NCBI GenBank assembly: GCA_001557035.1
Contig: LSKJ01000181.1
Coordinates: 1 to 48,848 of the forward strand
DNA length: 48,848 nucleotides
Reading direction: 5' to 3'
Source: Rhodospirillaceae bacterium CCH5-H10
Lineage (GTDB): Bacteria; Pseudomonadota; Alphaproteobacteria; Reyranellales; Reyranellaceae
Within the stretch, counting starts at the first letter, position 1; each line of letters opens with the position of its first letter. The translations under genes were made by a program, and so were the position numbers. Below are positions 42,775-48,848 of the stretch, in pieces. The notes beneath the pieces are model-generated. The model did not search any database. It had not been told where the DNA came from and was given only the letters and a program-made list of their open reading frames with translations.

Positions 42775-43941
42775 ATGGAACACGCAACACAGGTTGAGCT
42801 CGGCCGCACTCTGTTCACGTACATCGACAGGGGCGAGCAGGCGCGCAGCGCGACGCCTTTTGCCAATCCGGTACGAGACTACATCTGTCGCGATCAGGCG
42901 GCGCGTGAACGCGATGTTCTGTTCCACGACCATCCTCTCCTCCTCGGCATGACCGGCGACCTGCCGAATCCCGGCGACTTCTTCACTAACGATTTCACCG
43001 GCCGCCCGATTCTCGTGGTCCGCGGAAAGGACGGCACGGTCAACGCGTTCCTCAACGTGTGCCGCCATCGCGGCGCCAAGCTGGCGACCGCGGATCTCGC
43101 CCAAGGCTGCGCGCAAACCGGCGGGTCCTTCACGTGTCCCTATCATGGATGGGCCTACGGCCTCGATGGACGTTTGCTCGGCGTTCGGGAAGCCGACGCG
43201 TTCGGCGAGGTCGACCGCTCCACGCACGGCCTTCGACGCCTGGCGGTAGTCGAACGCAACGGCTTCATCTGGGTGCGGCCGGGTAGCGAAGAGCCCTTCG
43301 ACCCCGACGTCTTGCTAGGCACTCTCGCGCCGGAGATGGCAGCGTATGGGTTCGAGCGCTACAGCCACTACGAGACGCGCACGCTGCGGCGAGCAATGAA
43401 TTGGAAGCTCGTCATCGGTACGTTCCTGGAGGGCTACCATATCAAGGTTCTGCATCGGAACACGATCTCGTCGCTGCTTCTGGGGGCGCAAACCTCCTTC
43501 GATCCTTATGGCCGGCACGTTCGAATGGCGGTGCCGCGCGCCGGTTTTGAGACGCTGCGCGAGACACCGGAACACGAGCGGGACGTGCTGAAGCACACTG
43601 CCGTCGTCTACGAATTGTTCCCCAACACCGTGCTGGTCTGGCAGGGAGACCATATGGAAACGTGGCGTGTCTTCCCGGGGAACACTCCGGACGAAAGCGT
43701 GATGCATGCGTCACTCTATATCCCGGAGCCGGCGGCGACCGACAAGGCGAAGCGCCATTGGGATCGCAACATGAAGCTTCTGCTCGATACGGTGGAGAAG
43801 GAGGATTTCCCGCTTGGCGAGGACATGCAGCGTGGCTTCCATTCCGGCGCGCAGGACCATCTGTTGTTCGGCCGCAATGAGCCCGCGCTGGCGCATTTTC
43901 ATCGCTCGGTCCACGAGGCGCTCGGGCTCCAGGAAGCATGA
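42775..43941 (+). CDS. Rieske non-heme iron oxygenase, alpha subunit-type
   Basis: A 388-residue oxygenase from the ATG at 42775 with AGGAG 8-9 bases upstream. The Rieske cluster ligands are Cys96, His98, Cys121 and His124 (CRHRG and CPYHGW). The mononuclear iron site is in LEGYHIKVLH, with His222 and His227. It would hydroxylate or demethylate an aromatic or alicyclic substrate using electrons from a reductase. No beta subunit, ferredoxin or reductase gene is adjacent, so it is probably a homomeric (alpha-3) enzyme served by a distant reductase. The substrate is unknown. Confidence 0.9.
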   Translation: MEHATQVELGRTLFTYIDRGEQARSATPFANPVRDYICRDQAARERDVLFHDHPLLLGMTGDLPNPGDFFTNDFTGRPILVVRGKDGTVNAFLNVCRHRGAKLATADLAQGCAQTGGSFTCPYHGWAYGLDGRLLGVREADAFGEVDRSTHGLRRLAVVERNGFIWVRPGSEEPFDPDVLLGTLAPEMAAYGFERYSHYETRTLRRAMNWKLVIGTFLEGYHIKVLHRNTISSLLLGAQTSFDPYGRHVRMAVPRAGFETLRETPEHERDVLKHTAVVYELFPNTVLVWQGDHMETWRVFPGNTPDESVMHASLYIPEPAATDKAKRHWDRNMKLLLDTVEKEDFPLGEDMQRGFHSGAQDHLLFGRNEPALAHFHRSVHEALGLQEA

Positions 43942-44046
43942 ATCGTACTTAGGCCATATGCACAGCCTACTCCATGGAAAAGCGTCCGCTTCCATTGCTT
44001 GCAATCGATCGTCGATCAACCAGCTGGACTACGTGAGGAGATAAAT

Positions 44047-45147
44047 ATGGATCAGCTCCCGATTTCCGCAGATTCGCATATCACCGAGCCGCCGGATTGT
44101 TATCGCGGGCATATCGAAGCCGCCTATCGTGAACGCGCGCCCCATGTCGTGCGCGATCCAAAGTACGGCGACATATATGTCGTTGAAGGTATGAAGCAGA
44201 CCATCCCGATGGGTTTGGTTGCAGCGGCCGGCGTCGAGCCCAGCAGCATCCGCATCGGCGGTGCGCGTTTTGAGGACCTGCATCGCGGCGGGTGGGACCC
44301 GGCCGCTCGTCTTGTCGACCAGGATAAGGATGGCGTCGGCGCGGAGATCATTTATCCGACCGTCGGCATGGTCCTCTGCAACCATCCCGACCAGGATTAC
44401 AAGAAGGCCTGCTTCGACGCCTACAATCGCTGGCTCCAGCAGTACACCGCACATGCCCCCGACCGGCTGATCGGCATCGGTCAAACGGGAATCCGCACCA
44501 TCAAGGAAGGCATCGCCGATCTCGAACGCATCAAAGCTATGGGATTCAAGGGCGTCATGATGCCGGGCAATCCCGGCGAGCTCGACTATGACAACCCATC
44601 CTACGATGCCCTTTGGGAAGCCGCCGTCGCTCTAGACATTCCGTTGTCGTGGCACATCCTCACGTCGAGCAGCGACAGCATCAATCAGCACCGTGGTCCG
44701 AAGATCAACGGCTTCCTGTCGATCATTCGCGGCTGTCAGGACATCATGGGCATGCTGATATTCAGCGGCGTGTTCGCTCGCCACCCCAAGCTCAAGGTGG
44801 TGTGCGTCGAAGCCGACGCCGGTTGGGCGCCGCATTTCATGTACCGCATGGATCATGCCTACAAGCGCCACCGCTACTGGATGAAGGGCCAGGAACTGCC
44901 GCGCCTGCCGTCGGAATATTTCCGCGACAACATCAGCCTGACGTTCCAGGACGACTACGTCGCATTCACGCTTGCCGACATGCTAGCACCTCAACAACTG
45001 ATGTGGGCCAACGACTTCCCGCATAGCGATTCGACGTGGCCGTGGAGCAAGGACGTGATCGCGGAACAGACCGCCCATCTCGACGCGGGACAGCGTCAGC
45101 GGATCCTGCACGACAACGTGGCGGCGCTCTACAAGCTCGCGGCCTAG
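44047..45147 (+). CDS. Amidohydrolase_2 (ACMSD-like) family protein
   Basis: A 366-residue TIM-barrel protein from the ATG at 44047 with GAGGAG upstream. ISADSHITEPPD gives the first metal ligands (Asp and His), PLSWHILTSS the middle histidine, and QLMWANDFPHSDSTWPWS the aspartate. Members catalyse hydrolysis, decarboxylation or hydration of ring-derived acids. It is about 25-30% similar by eye to the protein at 47312 in layout and motifs, so they may be successive enzymes or partners. A role in carbon-carbon hydrolysis or decarboxylation of a ring product is inferred. Confidence 0.87.
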   Translation: MDQLPISADSHITEPPDCYRGHIEAAYRERAPHVVRDPKYGDIYVVEGMKQTIPMGLVAAAGVEPSSIRIGGARFEDLHRGGWDPAARLVDQDKDGVGAEIIYPTVGMVLCNHPDQDYKKACFDAYNRWLQQYTAHAPDRLIGIGQTGIRTIKEGIADLERIKAMGFKGVMMPGNPGELDYDNPSYDALWEAAVALDIPLSWHILTSSSDSINQHRGPKINGFLSIIRGCQDIMGMLIFSGVFARHPKLKVVCVEADAGWAPHFMYRMDHAYKRHRYWMKGQELPRLPSEYFRDNISLTFQDDYVAFTLADMLAPQQLMWANDFPHSDSTWPWSKDVIAEQTAHLDAGQRQRILHDNVAALYKLAA

Positions 45148-45220
45148 CCGTCGGCAGTTTCGTGTGCTGAGTGACGACATTGACTACCGGCAAATCACTT
45201 CCGAGCCGTGAGGGATCAAC

Positions 45221-46360
45221 ATGAAGTTCAGCCTGTTCATCTATTGCACGGTCGGCCGACGGGCTGAACTTGAAGCCGGGATGGCCGGCCGCAAACCGGA
45301 GCTTTACCAGCGCATGCTGGACGAGATCGCGGAGTATGCGCGCTTTGCCGACGATGCCGGGTATTTCGGCTTCGGCCATCCCGAACATCATCTGCAGATC
45401 GAGGGCTTCGAGATCTCCAACGACCCGCGGCTGATGGGAATGTGGATTGGCCAGCACACGAAGAGGCTGCGGGTCATCACATGCGGCTTCGTATCGACCA
45501 CGCACAATCCGCTGCGCGTCGCCGAGGACATCGCCACCATGGACCACATGCTGGGCGGCCGCTTCGGTGTCGGCCTGGTGCGTGGTTATCAGGCCCGTTG
45601 GGTTGAGAATTTCAAGGTGCGCGAGGATCTCCACGCTGTCGGTCCATGGAACAAGGACTCGCCGGCAGACGAAGCCAACCGCGAATATTTCAGCGAGTTC
45701 GTCGACGTCGTGGTCAAGGCTCTGACGCACGATACTTTTAGCCATCGCGGCAGGTACTGGAACTTTCCACCCGTGGGCATGGTCAATCCGCATCCGCATG
45801 GCGTCTACACGACCTATGGGCAGGGCGTTGGCCCCGACATGCACATCAACGAGGTCGGCATCGCACCGCGTCCGCTGCAGACGCCGCACCCGCCCCTCTA
45901 TGGCGGCTTCGCGGCCTCAATGCGCACCGCGCTGTTCTGGGCGAAGTACGGCGGCAAGCCGATCGTCTTGACGGACAAACTCGACTTCTACAGCCAGCTC
46001 AATCGCGCCTATCACGACGAGGCTGCGAAACACGGCCGAGCCGTCAAGCCCGGCCACGCGACGGCCTGGGGCGGCATCTTCATTTGTGCGCCGACCGACG
46101 CCGAAGCGCACGCACAGCTTGAGGATATGCGGTGGTTTTGGAATCAATGGGCCACCCCGTTCGGGCAGGGCCTGCCCGAGCTGCTCGTCGGCTCGCCGGA
46201 CACCATCTCACGCCGGCTGGAGGCGGTTCAGAAAGCGGTACCCGGCCAGGATGAAATCGTGCTGCTGATACCCCAAGGTCTGCACGACCGCGGCCAGATA
46301 CTGCGGTCCCTGGAGCTGATGGCGACGAAGGTCATGCCGCGCTTTACGGATCCGACTTGA
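45221..46360 (+). CDS. LLM-class (luciferase-like) flavin-dependent oxidoreductase
   Basis: A 379-residue member of the bacterial luciferase-like family. MLDEIAEYARFADDAGYFGFGHPEHH, NPLRVAEDIATMDHMLGGRFGVGLVRGYQARWVE and LYGGFAASMRTALFWAKYGGKPI are its core motifs. GAGGG precedes the ATG. It differs enough from the protein at 20801 to have another substrate, and it is full length, unlike the fragment at 32221. Its operon position between two amidohydrolases suggests a monooxygenation step on an open-chain or ring intermediate. A flavin reductase is not seen nearby. Confidence 0.88.
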   Translation: MKFSLFIYCTVGRRAELEAGMAGRKPELYQRMLDEIAEYARFADDAGYFGFGHPEHHLQIEGFEISNDPRLMGMWIGQHTKRLRVITCGFVSTTHNPLRVAEDIATMDHMLGGRFGVGLVRGYQARWVENFKVREDLHAVGPWNKDSPADEANREYFSEFVDVVVKALTHDTFSHRGRYWNFPPVGMVNPHPHGVYTTYGQGVGPDMHINEVGIAPRPLQTPHPPLYGGFAASMRTALFWAKYGGKPIVLTDKLDFYSQLNRAYHDEAAKHGRAVKPGHATAWGGIFICAPTDAEAHAQLEDMRWFWNQWATPFGQGLPELLVGSPDTISRRLEAVQKAVPGQDEIVLLIPQGLHDRGQILRSLELMATKVMPRFTDPT

Positions 46361-46385
46361 TCGTGCCGGCGAACCGTTGGCGCTC

Positions 46386-47258
46386 ATGACCGATTCTGTC
46401 TCCGCTGGCGATCGCCGATTCGGCTTCACGGATGCCGAGCTCGTCGCGCATCCCACCGTGTTCGGACCCGACTTGTTCAAGGGCAAGGTGATCGTGGTTT
46501 CGGGCGGTGGCAGTGGCATCGGCAAGGCGATCGCCATACTCTTCGCCAGGCTCGGCGCGAATCTCGTCCTTTGCGGCCGCAAGCCCGAGAAGCTCGAAGC
46601 CGCAGTCGCGTTACTGCGTGACCTGGGCACTGATGTCGACGCCACGGCGATGAGCATTCGCGAACCGGAGGAAGTTGAATCGCTCATGGAGCGCGTATGG
46701 TCGCGCCATGGTCGGCTCGACGTCCTCGTCAACAACGCCGGCGGACAGTTCGCGCAACCCGCCATCGATTTCAGCATCAAGGGCTGGAAGGCCGTCATCG
46801 ACACGAATCTTAACGGCACTTGGTACATGATGCAGGCTGCCGCGCGACGCTGGCGCGATCATGCCCAGGCGGGCAACATTGTGAACATCACGGCCACCAT
46901 CGGGCGCGGATTGCCTCACATGGCACATTCGACCGCTGCCCGTGCCGGGGTCATCTACCTGTCGAAGACGGTCGCTGTGGAATGGGCGCCTCTGGGCATC
47001 CGGGTTAACTGCCTCGGAGTCGGCGCCGTAGAGAGCAGCGGCTTCGAGCAGTACACCGAGGAGGGCCGGAAAACCTTTTACGAAAGTAATCCCATGCGCC
47101 GTCCAGGCGATGTCTGGGATGTCGTCGAAGGTTGCGTCTATCTGGCCGGACCTTCGGGCAAGTTCATTACCGGTGAAGTCCTCACGATCGACGGCGGGCA
47201 GCAGATGTGGGGCGACTTTTGGTCGGCCGGCCGACCGGATTACTTCAAGATCGGCTAG
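46386..47258 (+). CDS. SDR-family protein resembling 2,4-dienoyl-CoA reductase, altered active site
   Basis: About 290 residues from the ATG at 46386 (a TTG at 46377 is in frame). FKGKVIVVSGGGSGIGKAIAI and LDVLVNNAGGQFAQPA are SDR hallmarks. The YxxxK segment is replaced by HMAHSTAARAGVIYLSKTVAVEW: where Tyr and Lys are expected there are Ser and Arg. This pattern is seen in the peroxisomal 2,4-dienoyl-CoA and trans-2-enoyl-CoA reductase group. It would therefore reduce an unsaturated acyl-CoA with NADPH. It lies between the flavin oxidoreductase and the second amidohydrolase in the operon. Confidence 0.83.
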   Translation: MTDSVSAGDRRFGFTDAELVAHPTVFGPDLFKGKVIVVSGGGSGIGKAIAILFARLGANLVLCGRKPEKLEAAVALLRDLGTDVDATAMSIREPEEVESLMERVWSRHGRLDVLVNNAGGQFAQPAIDFSIKGWKAVIDTNLNGTWYMMQAAARRWRDHAQAGNIVNITATIGRGLPHMAHSTAARAGVIYLSKTVAVEWAPLGIRVNCLGVGAVESSGFEQYTEEGRKTFYESNPMRRPGDVWDVVEGCVYLAGPSGKFITGEVLTIDGGQQMWGDFWSAGRPDYFKIG

Positions 47259-47311
47259 TCACCTGTGGCTTGGATTGTGGTCTTGCCCGAAATGTACCGA
47301 GGGAGACAGTC

Positions 47312-48511
47312 ATGAACGAGATCGTGGTCAACGCCCCCAACCGCTGGCGGCTCGAAACCCCTGGTACCGATGGCTGGGTGCGGACCGCAAGACCGGATGC
47401 AACGCGCAAGTACTTCTTGGTCTCCGCGGATTGCCATGCCAACGAGCCAGCAGATCTGTGGCTCAAGCGAATGGACCCAAAGTACCATGAGCGGCTACCG
47501 CGCGTGGTGACCGACAAGGACGGCGTGCAGTGGCGCGTATCTGAAGGTTACCGACCGGATCGGCTGCGGCTTGCCACTTTGGAAGGCGAGGACGCGGCGC
47601 GCAACAAGGCTGGTGCAGACGCCGCGGGGCGCATCGCCGATCACATCCGAGACGGCGTCGACGTGGAGCTGATGTTCCCAAACAAGGGCCTCGCCATGTG
47701 GGCCACGCCCGACGCTGAGTTCGCAATGGCGCAATGCCGAGCCTGGAACGACTGGGCGTGGGAGATGTTCGCCCCACACCAGGATCACATCGTTATCGCA
47801 GGTGCGATCGCGACCGGTGATCTTGAAGGATCGATCGCCGAGGTTCAGCGTTTGGCCAAGCTTGGTTTCCGTTGCCTCACTCTACCGTGCAAGCCGGTTT
47901 GGGGTGCGCACGACGTTAACCACGCGAACTACAACCTGCCACATTTCGACCGGCTATGGGCGGCTGTCCAGGACGCCGACCTGCCGATCACGTTCCACGT
48001 CTCGACCGGACGTGATCCGCGGGCTTCGCGTGGCAATGGAGGTGCTGTCGTCAACTACGTGTCTCACTCGCTGTCGCCGACGATCGAGCCTGTGGCAAAT
48101 CTCTGCGCTTCCGGCGTGCTGGAGCGATTCAAAGGGCTACGGTTTGCGACCATCGAAGCCGGGATTGGCTGGGTGCCGTGGCTGTTAGGGGCGATGGACG
48201 AAGCGTATAAGAAGCATCACTTCTGGGTCCGACCCAAGCTGCAGGGTCTACCCAGCGACTACTACCGAGCCCACGGATTCGCCTCGTTCCAGGAGGATAA
48301 GGCCGGTCTCGATCTGGCCGAGTCGCATGGTCTTTCTAATAACTTCATGTGGGCAAACGATTATCCGCACCACGAGGGTACATGGCCGCATTCGGCAGAG
48401 GCAATCGAGCGCACCATGGGGCAGCTATCAGATACCAGCCGGGCCAAGATCCTCGGTCTCAATGCGGCGCGTTTCCTCAAGCTCGACCTGCCGGCACGCT
48501 ATAGGACCTGA
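47312..48511 (+). CDS. Second amidohydrolase_2 family protein
   Basis: A 399-residue protein from the ATG at 47312 with GAGGGAGAC upstream. LVSADCHANEPADLW, LPITFHVSTGRDP and NFMWANDYPHHEGTWPHS hold the Asp/His and final Asp metal residues seen also in the gene at 44047. It is longer by an N-terminal arm (NAPNRWRLETPGTDGWVRTA). The two proteins are paralogues with different substrates or form a hetero-oligomer. The gene is followed after 56 bases by the thiolase-like gene. Confidence 0.86.
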   Translation: MNEIVVNAPNRWRLETPGTDGWVRTARPDATRKYFLVSADCHANEPADLWLKRMDPKYHERLPRVVTDKDGVQWRVSEGYRPDRLRLATLEGEDAARNKAGADAAGRIADHIRDGVDVELMFPNKGLAMWATPDAEFAMAQCRAWNDWAWEMFAPHQDHIVIAGAIATGDLEGSIAEVQRLAKLGFRCLTLPCKPVWGAHDVNHANYNLPHFDRLWAAVQDADLPITFHVSTGRDPRASRGNGGAVVNYVSHSLSPTIEPVANLCASGVLERFKGLRFATIEAGIGWVPWLLGAMDEAYKKHHFWVRPKLQGLPSDYYRAHGFASFQEDKAGLDLAESHGLSNNFMWANDYPHHEGTWPHSAEAIERTMGQLSDTSRAKILGLNAARFLKLDLPARYRT

Positions 48512-48567
48512 CCTCGTGGCAACGGACGGTGTGTGCAGGAGCGACTAGGACCCGAAAGGACCGCGAA

Positions 48568-48848
48568 ATGACCGAGCGCACGTTACGCGGCAAGGTTGCC
48601 ATCGTCGGTATCGGCGAGACTACCTATTACAAACATGGCAAGTCGCCAGATCCCGAATTCATGCTGGCGCTGAAAGCGATCCTCGCCGCCTGTGCTGATG
48701 CCGGGATTGATCCGCGGAAGATCGATGGTTTCGCCTCCTACAGCAACGACCGCAACGATCCGTCGCGTCTCGCCGCGGCGCTCGGGTTGCCGGAGCTGCG
48801 TTTTTCCAACATGCAGTGGGGCGGTGGCGGCGGGGGTGGCTCAGGCGC
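48568..48848 (+). CDS. Thiolase-like (SCP2/lipid-transfer type) protein, cut by the window end
   Basis: The first 93 codons only. MTERTLRGKVAIVGIGETTYYKHG and ACADAGIDPRKIDGFASYSNDRNDPSRLAAALGL match the N-terminus of SCP2-type thiolase-like proteins, as at 16283 on the other strand. WGGGGGGGSG leads toward the nucleophile site, which lies beyond the window. GAAAGGA precedes the ATG. A DUF35 partner would be expected next. It appears to be the last visible gene of the bad-like operon. Confidence 0.82.
   Translation, partial: MTERTLRGKVAIVGIGETTYYKHGKSPDPEFMLALKAILAACADAGIDPRKIDGFASYSNDRNDPSRLAAALGLPELRFSNMQWGGGGGGGSG

Noticed and set aside
1..48848. CRISPR array, tRNA or rRNA genes
   Set aside because: No regularly spaced repeats of CRISPR size and no tRNA- or rRNA-like sequence were noticed; a tRNAscan or Infernal run would settle this.

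Overview
The window comes from a GC-rich alphaproteobacterium. The evidence is the left-hand gene order: DUF736, RovC/DUF2285-type regulators, a MerR/AlpA-like helix-turn-helix protein, RepA, DUF2840, a TraF-like S26 peptidase, a lytic transglycosylase and a DUF3363 relaxase. This is the backbone of integrative/conjugative elements and plasmids of sphingomonads and rhizobia. The right-hand genes resemble Rhodopseudomonas/Bradyrhizobium-type alicyclic acid catabolism. The species cannot be named from sequence alone.

Layout. (1) 1-8152: conjugative element backbone on the + strand. It lacks the parA usually found after repA, and one regulator is frameshifted. Three 16-bp iteron-like repeats follow repA. 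No type IV secretion genes follow the relaxase. (2) 8153-11573: a pile of insertion sequence debris. It holds an IS21-like 3' remnant, an IS5-like end fragment, a frameshifted IS630-family element, a second IS630-family transposase with an internal deletion, and one apparently intact IS5-family (IS427-type) element with a TAA target duplication. (3) 11624-15574: an EmrAB-type efflux operon with its own MarR regulator and an operator-like palindrome, then a second MarR gene. (4) 15739-21907 (minus strand): an operon for a flavin-dependent oxidoreductase, SDR, Baeyer-Villiger monooxygenase, esterase, thiolase-like protein and DUF35 OB-fold protein. (5) 22228-23925: an N-acyl-D-amino-acid deacylase-type amidohydrolase. 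(6) 24248-31072: a branched-chain amino acid-type ABC importer (livG, H, M, K, F) with an acyl-CoA synthetase inside the operon. A TetR gene lies convergent to it. (7) 32221-38584: a truncated luciferase-like fragment, an acyl-CoA dehydrogenase, a zinc alcohol dehydrogenase, an alpha/beta hydrolase, a carboxymuconolactone decarboxylase-like protein, and a P450 with its ferredoxin. (8) 39210-48848: a + strand operon running off the window. It starts with a four-gene set resembling badH, badI, aliB and badK, then a Rieske oxygenase, two amidohydrolase_2 proteins, a flavin oxidoreductase, an SDR and the start of a thiolase-like gene.

Working model (inference). The right-hand 33 kb looks like a catabolic island for a cyclic, probably alicyclic or terpenoid-like, carboxylic compound. 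The substrate would be imported by the Liv-type transporter and CoA-activated by the embedded synthetase. It would be oxidised by the P450, Rieske, Baeyer-Villiger and luciferase-like oxygenases with SDR/ADH dehydrogenases. Esterase and BadI-type hydrolysis would open the ring, and acyl-CoA dehydrogenase, crotonase and thiolase-like enzymes would complete degradation. By eye, blocks differ in GC content and some genes are broken, which suggests the island was assembled from pieces on a mobile element. No tRNA, rRNA or CRISPR array was seen.
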